A DNA stretch of 11,156 nucleotides from CAYRTV01 sp046483285 (GTDB lineage Bacteria; Acidobacteriota; Aminicenantia; Aminicenantales; Aminicenantaceae), in assembly GCA_046483285.1 (NCBI GenBank), contig JAWODN010000065.1, positions 1-11,156 on the forward strand, written 5' to 3'. The notes under the pieces are model-generated. The model searched no databases, was not told the origin of the DNA, and worked only from the letters and a program-made list of their open reading frames with translations. Position 1 is the stretch's first letter; each line of letters starts with the position of its first letter. This document shows, piece after piece, positions 1-7,474 of this stretch. The translations under genes were made by a program, and so were the position numbers.

Positions 1-1461
1 GTGCCCGGCTTAACGGACAGCCACGCCCATTTTATGAGTATCGGACAAGCCAAACTCGGACTTGACCTGGTGAATGTGAAAAACTGGCAGGAGATCGTGG
101 ATATGGTGGAAAAAGCGGCCGAGAACGCTGATCCGGGTGAATGGATTATAGGCCGGGGCTGGCATCAGGAAAAATGGGATGCCATCCCCCAGCCGAATGT
201 CGACGGACGGCCTTACCATGATGCTTTAAGCGCCGTCTCCCCGGACAATCCCGTCATGCTGACCCACGCCAGCGGCCATTCTCTCATAGCTAATGCCAAA
301 GCGATGGAACTGGCAAAAATAGACAAGGAGACCCAAGTTCCGGAAGGCGGAGAAATCATCAGAGATCCGGAAGGGAATGCCATCGGCGTTTTTCGGGAAA
401 CCGCTCAAAGCCTGATCCGGCGGGTGCACGACACAGACATGAAAAAGCGAACACCTGAAGAAGAACGGGCCGAGCAAAAAAAAATAATTGAATTGGCCAG
501 CCAGGAGTGCCTGTCAAAGGGAATCACCAGCGTGCACGACGCCGGAGTTTCCTTCTCCACTATTGACCTTTACAAGGAATTCGCCCAGGACGGCAGACTG
601 GGAATCCGGCTTTATGCCATGATCAATGAAAGAAACTCAAGCCTGGAGAAAAGAATTTCCGAATACCGGATTGACGGCATGGGAGACCATCACCTGACTG
701 TCCGGTCCATAAAGCGCTTGATTGACGGCGCCTTGGGGGCTCATGGGGCCTGGCTCTTGGATCCCTATGAAGACCTTCCCTCCAGCACCGGACTGAACAC
801 CACTCCGGTGAACACCATCCGGGAAACCGCCCGCATCGCCATTGAAAACGGATTCCAGCTCAATGTGCATGCCATCGGCGACCGGGCCAACCGTGAAACC
901 CTGGATATCTATGAGGACGCTTTTCTGGCCCACCCCGGCAAAAAAGACCTCCGCTGGCGGATTGAGCATGCCCAGCATCTCAGCCCCCAGGATATCCCCC
1001 GCTTCGGAGAATTGGATGTGATCGCGTCCATGCAGGCCGTTCATTGTTCCTCCGACGGCCCCTGGGTTTTCAAAAGACTGGGCCGGGAGCGAGCTGAAGA
1101 AGGCGCCTATGTTTGGCAGAAATTGATGAACCACGGAGCGGTCATATGCAACGGGACGGATGCCCCGGTGGAAGATGTCGACCCGATTCCCTGCTTTTAT
1201 GCTTCGGTAACTCGAATGATGACCACCGGCGAGCCTTTCTTCCCGGATCAGGCGATGAGCCGCGAAGAAGCTCTTCGCTCCTACACTATTAACGGAGCGT
1301 ATGCGGCTTTCCAGGAAAACATTCTCGGAACTCTGGCCCCCGGTAAACTCGCGGATATCACCGTCCTCTCCCGGGACATCATGACCATCCCTGACGATGA
1401 AATTCTTGAAACGGAAGTGCTTTATACCATCGTGGGAGGCGAGGTGAAATACAAAAAATAG
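1..1461 (+). CDS. Amidohydrolase family 3 (YtcJ-like) metal-dependent hydrolase, 5'-truncated
   Basis: This is a metal-dependent hydrolase of the amidohydrolase superfamily, YtcJ / N-substituted formamide deformylase-like branch; family members hydrolyse amide or related C-N bonds, and the substrate here cannot be read. The frame is open from base 1. The first codon GTG is best read as an internal valine, because the family motif PGLTDSHAHF normally lies about 50-65 residues into the protein, so the true N-terminus is outside the window. Visible signatures are the metal-binding HxH (residues 9-11), NVHAIGDRAN with His290, RIEHAQH with His323, and the late catalytic Asp387 in GTDAPVEDVDP. The C-terminal return to the small beta domain (GTLAPGKLADITVLSRD) is intact and ends at TAG. 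No terminator is obvious after it, and the next gene has its own promoter. Family assignment is firm; substrate is unknown. Confidence 0.9.
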   Translation: MPGLTDSHAHFMSIGQAKLGLDLVNVKNWQEIVDMVEKAAENADPGEWIIGRGWHQEKWDAIPQPNVDGRPYHDALSAVSPDNPVMLTHASGHSLIANAKAMELAKIDKETQVPEGGEIIRDPEGNAIGVFRETAQSLIRRVHDTDMKKRTPEEERAEQKKIIELASQECLSKGITSVHDAGVSFSTIDLYKEFAQDGRLGIRLYAMINERNSSLEKRISEYRIDGMGDHHLTVRSIKRLIDGALGAHGAWLLDPYEDLPSSTGLNTTPVNTIRETARIAIENGFQLNVHAIGDRANRETLDIYEDAFLAHPGKKDLRWRIEHAQHLSPQDIPRFGELDVIASMQAVHCSSDGPWVFKRLGRERAEEGAYVWQKLMNHGAVICNGTDAPVEDVDPIPCFYASVTRMMTTGEPFFPDQAMSREEALRSYTINGAYAAFQENILGTLAPGKLADITVLSRDIMTIPDDEILETEVLYTIVGGEVKYKK

Positions 1462-1547
1462 TCCAGGTTAACGAATTCAACGCCCTTTCAGCCAACCGCA
1501 TCATTGGTGTTTTGACTATGACTGTCACCCGGCCTGGGTAGGGTATC

Positions 1548-1576
1548 TTTACCAAAAAATAAAAAATTGCTATGAT
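1548..1576 (+). promoter_or_regulatory. Predicted sigma-70 promoter for the zinc metallopeptidase gene
   Basis: TTTACC (1548-1553) and TATGAT (1571-1576) are separated by exactly 17 bp of A-rich DNA. They match the consensus hexamers at 4/6 and 5/6 positions. Transcription would begin near 1583, so the roughly 110-nt leader would consist largely of repeat copy A before the start codon at 1697. Predicted from sequence only. Confidence 0.5.
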
Positions 1577-1582
1577 TTGTTT

Positions 1583-1664
1583 ACCCTGAACAATGAACGC
1601 GGCGAGACGGCCGCAGATGCGAGGCGCAGCTCATACCGTTTTCTGCAGGACAAATCAGGTTACG
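1583..1664 (+). repeat. Short REP/MITE-like intergenic repeat, copy A
   Basis: The first 47 bases (1583-1629) align without gaps to 9544-9590 in copy B with 39 identities, including an exact 20-base core GCCGCAGATGCGAGGCGCAG (1610-1629). The left end (ACCCTGAACAATGAAC) and right end (AATCAGGTTACG) carry the inverted ACCTGA/TCAGGT-type termini also seen in copy B. The middle and right-hand hairpin of the longer copies are missing, so this is a shortened or decayed version about 82 bp long. It lies between the predicted promoter and the start codon of the metallopeptidase gene and would therefore be transcribed. Confidence 0.65.
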
Positions 1665-1696
1665 TTATTTTAAAAACAATATAAAAAAGGAAAAAA

Positions 1697-2383
1697 ATGT
1701 TTTTTTGGGATCACACCATTTTTCTTATAATACCTCCCTTGCTGCTGGCGATATACGCCCAGCATAAGGTCAAAAGCACATTTGAGGCATTCAGCCGGAA
1801 AACAGCCCGGTCCGGAATCACCGGAGCGGAAGCCGCCCGCCGGATACTTTCCGTCCAGGGAGCGGGATCAGTGGAAATTGAACGTGTCTCCGGCCGCTTG
1901 TCGGATCATTATGACCCCCGCAAAAAAAAGCTGCGTCTTTCTGAAAGCGTGTACGGCAGCCGTTCCCTGGCTGCTCTGGGAGTCGCTGCCCATGAGGCCG
2001 GCCATGCTCTTCAGCATCATTCCGGTTATGTTCCCCTCCACCTCCGGAATTTAATTTACCCGGTCGCCAGCTTTGGTTCGACTCTGGCCTTTCCACTTTT
2101 TTTCATCGGATTCATCTTCAGCACGGACGGACCTTCTATTTTGATGGACATTGGAATTCTTTTCTTCACAGGAGCGGTATTTTTCAGTGTTTTGACTTTG
2201 CCGGTGGAATTTAACGCCTCTCAGCGCGCTTTGCAGTTGCTGAAAAGCGGGCACTTTCTTAATCAAACCGAATTAACCGGAGCACGCAAGGTCCTCAGTG
2301 CCGCGGCCTTGACCTATGTCGCCTCTACGGCCATGGCGATCATGCAGCTTTTACGGCTGCTCATTCTCCGGAACCGCACTTGA
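1697..2383 (+). CDS. YugP-type neutral zinc metallopeptidase, integral membrane
   Basis: Predicted membrane-embedded zinc protease of the YugP / Zn_peptidase_2 family, 228 aa, the usual size for the family. It starts with an N-terminal membrane segment (about residues 7-20), followed by a basic soluble stretch with the family motif around LSDHYDPRKKKLRLSESVYGS (68-88). The zincin motif HEAGH is at 99-103 (His99, Glu100, His103). Further hydrophobic spans lie at about 119-143, 149-170 and 195-222. Glu171 in LPVEFNASQRA is the likely third zinc ligand, by family analogy. The start is supported by an AAAGGA ribosome site just upstream. Its last 33 bases overlap the end of the convergent ATPase gene. 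The physiological substrate is unknown in most members. Confidence 0.9.
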   Translation: MFFWDHTIFLIIPPLLLAIYAQHKVKSTFEAFSRKTARSGITGAEAARRILSVQGAGSVEIERVSGRLSDHYDPRKKKLRLSESVYGSRSLAALGVAAHEAGHALQHHSGYVPLHLRNLIYPVASFGSTLAFPLFFIGFIFSTDGPSILMDIGILFFTGAVFFSVLTLPVEFNASQRALQLLKSGHFLNQTELTGARKVLSAAALTYVASTAMAIMQLLRLLILRNRT

Positions 2384-3091
2384 CCCTGTCGCCTCCGCTA
2401 TCAGCAAAGTCGCAGGATCCAGGCTCAATTGAAGATCTTCCGGTTGAGAACGGCCATGATTCTTTGCCAGCCTGAGTTGAACGTGTTCATTCTGATAACG
2501 GAGCGTTATCAGCACCTGAATCCCCTCTAAGAAATCCCGCAATTCAAAGGGAATCCCTTCTTCATCAAAGAGCCCTCTTTCCTTCTTCAGGGAAGCGCTG
2601 AACCACACTTCCAAATTCATTTTGTCCGCAAATTCCCGAATCCGGCGGAGGTCTTCCCGGGTGCCGCGGGAAAAATCGAATCCATCCACAATCACCGTTT
2701 CCGCTTTAAAGCGTCCGTACCGGATGAGGGCCTCCAAACTGTTCAGAATCTGAGGAGTGCTGGTCCCGGCCTGACTGAAATTCATAATCACCCTATTTTT
2801 CACAATATCGTCATGCATGCCGGTGAAAGATTCCAGTTTCTGCCGGTTGGCGATTTCACGGAAAATGTCTTTATACCATTTGATAATGTGATCGACCCGG
2901 CTGGAGAAGGATACGTGGATCACCGGCTTATCTTGAAACAGTTTGTCAATAGCGATATGAACCAGGCAGGCGGTCTTGCCCACACCTTTGCGGGAGGCAA
3001 ACACGCCGATGTTTCCCCGGCCCAACCCGCCGTTTATGGATTTTTCCAGCAGGCGAAGGGGACTGTGTTTTATTAATTCTGTTTTATTCAT
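2351..3091 (-). CDS. RecA/DnaB-fold P-loop ATPase of unknown function, downstream of EF-G
   Basis: This 246-aa protein has the layout of a RecA-superfamily ATPase core (KaiC/RadA/DnaB-like), with no extra domain. The Walker A motif is SRKGVGKT (33-40); the first position is Ser rather than Gly/Ala, and the arginine at position 2 recalls the DnaB loop. A hydrophobic strand ending in Asp136 (ETVIVDGFD) is the Walker B. The sensor-like strand EVWFSASL is at 161-168, and a C-terminal strand pair with LAKNHGR (208-214) resembles the KNR-type arginine region of DnaB/RadA. I chose the ATG at 3091 because AAGGAG lies 9 bases upstream; the frame stays open 34 more codons, but only into the EF-G coding end. 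It starts 19 nt after the EF-G stop, so the two are surely co-transcribed. I do not recognise a named function. Confidence 0.8.
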   Translation of the reverse strand: MNKTELIKHSPLRLLEKSINGGLGRGNIGVFASRKGVGKTACLVHIAIDKLFQDKPVIHVSFSSRVDHIIKWYKDIFREIANRQKLESFTGMHDDIVKNRVIMNFSQAGTSTPQILNSLEALIRYGRFKAETVIVDGFDFSRGTREDLRRIREFADKMNLEVWFSASLKKERGLFDEEGIPFELRDFLEGIQVLITLRYQNEHVQLRLAKNHGRSQPEDLQLSLDPATLLIAEATGSSAVPENEQP

Positions 3092-3110
3092 GGCCGTCGT
3101 CTCCTTACTT

Positions 3111-5204
3111 TCACGGCAAGGACGCGGATTTTTGAGTTTTATCCGAATATTCAGCAATGAGCGCGTCCGCAATATTATCCGGCACTTTCCCATACTTTTG
3201 AAACTCCATAGTGAATTCCGCCTTGCCCTGGGTCAGGGACCGGATGACCGTGGAATATCCGAACATTTCACTCAGAGGGACTTCAGCATCCACCCGCACA
3301 AACGCTCCGTCTTCAATGGTACTGATAATAATGCCGCGGCGCTGGTTGATGCTGGAAAAGATATTGCCTGCGTATTCGGAAGGAGCTTCAACTGAAAGCT
3401 TCATCACCGGTTCTAAAATCCAGGGAGAGGCTTTATGGTAAATCCGCCGCAAGGCATTCCGGGCCGCAGTGCGGAATGCGATTTCAGACGAATCCACCGG
3501 ATGGTAACGTCCGTCCTTCAACACCACCCGCACCCCTGTTACGGGAAACCCGATCAGCTGTCCCTTTTCCATAAAAGCCTGAAAACCGGCATCGCAGGCC
3601 GGAATGAATTCCCGGGGGATATTCCCGCCCTTGACCTCATTGACGAACTCGTATTTTCCCTCCGGCAAGGGTTCAATAAATCCGGCCACACGTCCGAATT
3701 GACCGGCTCCCCCCGTTTGTTTTTTGTGGATATAGTCAAAATCAGCCTTCCGGAAAATCGTCTCCCGGTAAGCCACCTGAGGCCGTCCGGTTTCCATTTC
3801 CGCCCGGTATTCCCTCCGCATCCTCTCCAGGTAGACATCCAGATGGAGTTCCCCCATCCCCTGAATAATGGTCTGATGGGACTCCGGATCCACATAATTG
3901 CGGAAAGTGGGGTCTTCTTTGGCAAAACGATTCAGGGCTTTCGCTATATTGTCGGATGATTGCTTATCGACCGGTTTGACCGCTAAGGAGATGACGGGTT
4001 CGGGAACATGCATAGAGGTCAATGTGTAGTTGAGGCCGGGAGACACGAAGGTATCACCGGAAACACAGTCGACGCCAAAAAGTGCGACGATATCTCCAGC
4101 CGAAGCTTCTTCAATATCAACCATCCGGCCGGCGTGCATCCGGATCAGCCGGCCCACTTTGAAAACATTTTTTCCCCTGGTGTTATAAAGCTGGTCGCCT
4201 TTTTTAACTTTTCCCTGGTAAATCCGGATATAGGTGAGCTGGCCGTAAGGACCATCCTCTAATTTAAACGCCAGAGCCACCGCAGGACATTCAGAAGAGG
4301 AGGCCAGCTTGACCCGGTCTCCTTCTTTATTCATATCCATGGCATAATTATCCACCTCAGACGGATCCGGCAGATAATCAACAACAGCATCCATCAACAA
4401 CTGAACCCCTTTGTTTTTATAAGCGGCCCCCATAAACACCGGAGTCAGCTTCCGGGCGAGTGTTCCGCGCCTCACGGCCTCACGGATCAAGTCCTCTCCG
4501 GCTCTGTCCTCAAGAACAGCCTCCATCAACTCGTCTGAAAACATCGAAGCTTCATCCAATAATTTTTCCCTGTGTTTCCGGGCTTCGTCCATTAGTTCAC
4601 CGGGGATGTCCCCGCTTCTGACAATGGAGCCTTCGGACCCCTCAAAATAAAAAGCTTTCATGGATATCAGATCCACAATACCCTTCTGTTTATCTTCCAG
4701 TCCTATGGGAATCTGCATAAGAATCGCATTATGGCTCAATTTTTCCCGCAGCTGGCGAGTGACTTTATAAGGATCGGCTCCCACCCGGTCCAGCTTGTTG
4801 ATGAAGGCGATGCGGGGAATATTGTATCTTTTCAGCTGACGGTCCACGGTAATGGACTGTGACTGCACCCCCCCCACCGAACACAAAATCAAAATGGCGC
4901 CGTCCAAAACACGAAGCGCACGCTCCACTTCAATAGTGAAATCCACATGGCCCGGCGTGTCTATGATGTTGACGGAGTGGTTTCTCCATTTCACATTGGT
5001 TGAGGCGGACATGATGGTGATCCCGCGTTCTCTTTCCAGCTCCATGGAATCCATAGTGGCTCCGATGCCGTCTTTTCCTTTAACCTCATGAATCTTGTGG
5101 ATCTTTTTGGCATAAAACAAGATCCGTTCAGTTAAAGTGGTTTTGCCTGAATCTATATGAGCGCTGATTCCAATGTTTCTCATTTTTTTTATTTCAGTAT
5201 TCAT
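3111..5204 (-). CDS. fusA: Elongation factor G, mitochondrial EFG1 / spdEFG1 type
   Basis: Translational GTPase that moves tRNA and mRNA through the ribosome after peptide-bond formation. All 697 aa of a five-domain EF-G are present. G motifs: AHIDSGKT (15-22), RGITI (60-64), DTPGH (82-86), NKLD (136-139) and GAA (259-261). Domain IV has TGGAGQFGRV and the tip segment HPVDSSE; domain V ends in FGYSTVIRSLTQGKAEFTMEF. The P-loop with Ser instead of the common Ala, the block VKGKDGIGATMDSMELERERGITI, and VQSQSITVDRQLKRYNIP are closer to mitochondrial EFG1 as I recall it than to classical bacterial FusA. This places the protein in the spdEFG1 group. It is not in a str operon (no rpsL, rpsG or tuf nearby). 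A possible ribosome site AAGAGG is unusually far (13 nt) from the ATG; the in-frame ATG at 5183 has none. Expression probably starts from the promoter at 5300-5328. Confidence 0.97.
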   Translation of the reverse strand: MNTEIKKMRNIGISAHIDSGKTTLTERILFYAKKIHKIHEVKGKDGIGATMDSMELERERGITIMSASTNVKWRNHSVNIIDTPGHVDFTIEVERALRVLDGAILILCSVGGVQSQSITVDRQLKRYNIPRIAFINKLDRVGADPYKVTRQLREKLSHNAILMQIPIGLEDKQKGIVDLISMKAFYFEGSEGSIVRSGDIPGELMDEARKHREKLLDEASMFSDELMEAVLEDRAGEDLIREAVRRGTLARKLTPVFMGAAYKNKGVQLLMDAVVDYLPDPSEVDNYAMDMNKEGDRVKLASSSECPAVALAFKLEDGPYGQLTYIRIYQGKVKKGDQLYNTRGKNVFKVGRLIRMHAGRMVDIEEASAGDIVALFGVDCVSGDTFVSPGLNYTLTSMHVPEPVISLAVKPVDKQSSDNIAKALNRFAKEDPTFRNYVDPESHQTIIQGMGELHLDVYLERMRREYRAEMETGRPQVAYRETIFRKADFDYIHKKQTGGAGQFGRVAGFIEPLPEGKYEFVNEVKGGNIPREFIPACDAGFQAFMEKGQLIGFPVTGVRVVLKDGRYHPVDSSEIAFRTAARNALRRIYHKASPWILEPVMKLSVEAPSEYAGNIFSSINQRRGIIISTIEDGAFVRVDAEVPLSEMFGYSTVIRSLTQGKAEFTMEFQKYGKVPDNIADALIAEYSDKTQKSASLP

Positions 5205-5299
5205 ATATCTATCACAACCTCTTAAATAAACTAAAAGGGGACTTCCTGATCTTTCTCAAGAAGATTAAGGGGATTACGAAAACAATAATTGTTGATGGT

Positions 5300-5328
5300 A
5301 TTATACCTGAAAAAAACTTATTTGTCAC
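5300..5328 (-). promoter_or_regulatory. Strong predicted sigma-70 promoter for the EF-G operon
   Basis: On the minus strand GTGACA (5323-5328) and a perfect TATAAT (5300-5305) are separated by 17 bp. Transcription would start near 5293, giving an EF-G leader of about 90 nt. The match is 5/6 at -35 and 6/6 at -10, as expected for a highly expressed translation factor. Confidence 0.75.
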
Positions 5329-5405
5329 CATGTCGAACCGGAGATTCCCGCGCTCGCCGTCTAAAGTCTTATTTTAAATAATGGTTTTCCAGCGGAAGGT
5401 TTTTC

Positions 5406-5448
5406 TGTTATCATTTTTTTGTTATCATAAAGACAAGCTGGATGATAA
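5406..5448 (+). promoter_or_regulatory. Three TTATCAT half-sites, possible operator
   Basis: TGTTATCAT occurs twice in direct orientation (5406-5414 and 5420-5428, a 14-bp period). The inverse ATGATAA follows at 5442-5448, so TTATCAT at 5422-5428 forms a 7-bp inverted repeat with a 13-bp spacer. The cluster lies about 120 bp before the methyltransferase/MTHFR gene, where a regulator of methionine metabolism could bind. It matches neither the MetJ box nor the MetR site as I know them. A weak -10-like TATCAT (5423-5428) overlaps it. Function is inference. Confidence 0.3.
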
Positions 5449-5449
5449 A

Positions 5450-5517
5450 GAGGCCGGCTTTGAAGAAGCACGGTCCGGCTTGCGCGGCAATCAAGCCCGT
5501 CTCTCAACATAGAGGGC
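5450..5517 (+). promoter_or_regulatory. Structured 5' leader with two mutually exclusive stems
   Basis: GAGGCCGGCTT (5450-5460) can pair with AAGCCCGTCTC (5493-5503) at 9 of 11 positions. The same right arm can instead form a local hairpin, 5495-5504 with 5511-5517 (GCC, a 3-nt bulge and CTCT pairing with AGAG and GGC around loop CAACAT). Alternative folding ahead of a methionine/folate gene suggests a regulatory leader, but I could not fit it to the SAM, SAH, cobalamin or THF riboswitch consensus, and no U-tract follows. Weak evidence. Confidence 0.25.
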
Positions 5518-5565
5518 CCCGGCTGCCTGACGCCAGACACCAACCCAACGCAAGGAGCTGCACAG

Positions 5566-7398
5566 ATGCGTAAACCATTTATGAAATTCGTGGATAATAA
5601 TATCGTCCTTATGGACGGAGCTATGGGAACGGAAATCTATGCCCGCGGTTATTTTATCAATACCTGTTACGATCATTTAAACCTCACTAATCCCCAGTTG
5701 ATTAAAGAAATCCACCAGGCCTATTTAGATGCCGGAGCCGATGTCATCGAAACCAACACCTTCGGCGCCAACCGGATAAAACTCCAGAAACACGGGCTGG
5801 AAAAAGAAATCCAGGCCATCAATTATCAAGGAGCAGAAATCGCAAGGCAAACCGCAGGCGAAAATATTTATGTCGCCGGCTCCATCGGTCCTCTTGGGGA
5901 GAGGCTGGAACCATGGGGCGTTCTCTCCGAGGAGGAAGCCCGGGAGATTTATCAAGAGCAGGCCAAGCCTTTGATAGACGGAGGTGTTGATTTTTTATCG
6001 CTGGAGACATTTTCGGACCTCCACCTTATTCAGCAGGCGATTTTGGGAATCAAAGAGAAATTCGATATTCCTGTCATAGCCCATATGACCATCGGAGACG
6101 ACGGAAACTCCCTGTTCGGGACTCCTCCGGAAAAACTGGCGGTCAAAATGAGGCAATTCGGTGCCGGCATTGTTGGAATCAACTGCAGCGTCGGTCCCAA
6201 GATCATGCTGGAAGCCGCAGAAAAAATGATCGCCGCCGTGGACATTCCGGTCAGTGTAATGCCTAACGCCGGCATCCCCCAGAATGTCGACGGCCGGAAT
6301 ATTTATCTGGCCTCCGCAGAGTATTTCGCCGAATATGCGAAACGCTTCGCGCAGGCCGGGGTCAAGGTGATCGGCAGCTGCTGCGGGACCAACCCGGATT
6401 TCACCTGTGAAATGCGCAAAGCCGTTCAAGCCGTCCAGCCCCGCCGGCAGCTTAAACGGAAGGTGGAGGTGTCAGAGAAATCGTCACCTCAGCCGGTCAT
6501 CTCCACCCGGGAGCGGTCCGAATTAGCCAGAAAGATATGCGACCATGAGTTTATCACCACGGTTGAAATCGTGCCTCCCAGGGGAATCGAAGCCGGCAAC
6601 TCCATCCGGCAAGCCCGGGCCATGAAAGAAGCCGGGGTGGATGCCGTGAATATTCCTGACGGCCCCCGGGCCCTGTCAAGAATGAGCGCCAGTTACTTAT
6701 CCTTCATCATCCAGCAGCAGGTGGATATAGAAGTCATCCAGCATTATGCCTGCCGTGACCGCAATTTGCTGGGAATGGTGGGAGATTTGCTGGGGGCATA
6801 CAGCACCGGCATAAAAAATCTGCTTTTGGTTACCGGAGACCCTCCTAAAATGGGGACATACCCGGACGCCACTGCGGTCTTTGATGTGGATTCCATCGGA
6901 TTGACCAATGTTGTTTACAGCCTGAACTGCGGCCGGGACCTGGGCGGGAACCCTTTGAAAAAACCCACAGGATTCTTAATCGGCGTGGGCGCCAATCCCG
7001 GAGCTATCGACCTGGATTATGAAATCAGCCGCTTTGAATGGAAAGTCAAAGCCGGAGCTCAATTCGCCATCACCCAGCCGGTATTTGACCTGGACTTGTT
7101 TCATAACTTTGTCAAACGAATAGAACATGTGAAAATTCCACTTCTTGCCGGAATCTGGCCATTGGCCAGCATCCGCAACGCAGAATTTATGAACAACGAA
7201 ATCCCCGGGGCGCGTGTTCCCGGCGATATCATGAAACGCATGCGCGCCACCCGGAGTAAAAAGGAAGCCAGGGAGGAAGGGATCCGGATCGCCCGGGAAA
7301 CCCTTCAGGAACTCAAGCCTTATATCTCCGGAGTCCAGGTCTCCATGCCTTTTGGAAAAGTAGAGGCCCCTTTGGAGGTCCTGAAAGACGTGTTGTGA
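5566..7398 (+). CDS. Bifunctional homocysteine S-methyltransferase / methylenetetrahydrofolate reductase
   Basis: Fusion of an S-methyltransferase that methylates homocysteine to methionine with a flavin-dependent reductase that makes 5-methyltetrahydrofolate; the layout matches Bacillus YitJ. Residues 1 to about 300 are the Hcy-binding barrel: MDGAMGTEIY near the start and zinc ligands Cys207 (GINCSVGP) and Cys272/Cys273 (GSCCGTNPDF). A charged linker (about 301-325) leads to the MTHFR barrel (326-610) with Glu334 in TTVEIVPPRG, HYACRDRN (393-400), VTGDPP with Asp425, and TQPVFD with Gln504, matching the catalytic and folate-binding positions of MetF. No cobalamin domain is present, so how the two activities connect is unclear. 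The ATG at 5566 has AAGGAG 8 bases upstream. It is transcribed divergently from EF-G; the next gene downstream has its own promoter. Confidence 0.95.
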   Translation: MRKPFMKFVDNNIVLMDGAMGTEIYARGYFINTCYDHLNLTNPQLIKEIHQAYLDAGADVIETNTFGANRIKLQKHGLEKEIQAINYQGAEIARQTAGENIYVAGSIGPLGERLEPWGVLSEEEAREIYQEQAKPLIDGGVDFLSLETFSDLHLIQQAILGIKEKFDIPVIAHMTIGDDGNSLFGTPPEKLAVKMRQFGAGIVGINCSVGPKIMLEAAEKMIAAVDIPVSVMPNAGIPQNVDGRNIYLASAEYFAEYAKRFAQAGVKVIGSCCGTNPDFTCEMRKAVQAVQPRRQLKRKVEVSEKSSPQPVISTRERSELARKICDHEFITTVEIVPPRGIEAGNSIRQARAMKEAGVDAVNIPDGPRALSRMSASYLSFIIQQQVDIEVIQHYACRDRNLLGMVGDLLGAYSTGIKNLLLVTGDPPKMGTYPDATAVFDVDSIGLTNVVYSLNCGRDLGGNPLKKPTGFLIGVGANPGAIDLDYEISRFEWKVKAGAQFAITQPVFDLDLFHNFVKRIEHVKIPLLAGIWPLASIRNAEFMNNEIPGARVPGDIMKRMRATRSKKEAREEGIRIARETLQELKPYISGVQVSMPFGKVEAPLEVLKDVL

Positions 7399-7413
7399 TC
7401 AGGGGATAATTTC

Positions 7414-7443
7414 TTGACATTACAGCTGTTCACAAATTATTAT
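7414..7443 (+). promoter_or_regulatory. Predicted sigma-70 promoter for the ferritin-like gene
   Basis: A perfect TTGACA (7414-7419) is followed after 18 bp by TATTAT (7438-7443), a 5/6 match to the -10 consensus; a 17-bp alternative is TTATTA one base earlier. The start codon at 7475 is only about 25 nt from the expected start point, giving a short leader with AAAAGGG as ribosome site. ATTATTAT is repeated at 7436-7443 and 7453-7460 (17-bp period), straddling the start point where a repressor could act. Confidence 0.65.
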
Positions 7444-7474
7444 GAGGACATCATTATTATAAAAGGGTAAAAGC

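Noticed and set aside
1542..1553. GGTA-TCTT-TACC hairpin as terminator of the amidohydrolase gene
   Set aside because: The stem is only 4 bp, it is followed by A-runs and not T-runs on the plus strand, and it overlaps the predicted -35 box.
3092..3193. Upstream 34-codon extension of the ATPase reading frame
   Set aside because: It runs into the EF-G coding end and lacks a ribosome site, whereas ATG at 3091 has AAGGAG at ideal spacing.
5205..5565. Known SAM, SAH, cobalamin or THF riboswitch
   Set aside because: None of the conserved core motifs I know for these classes could be located. Only generic stems remain.
7446..7462. PerR/Fur-like box before the ferritin-like gene
   Set aside because: One half-site ATTATAA is present, but the opposing half matches only about 4 of 7 positions, so it is indistinguishable from AT-rich promoter sequence.
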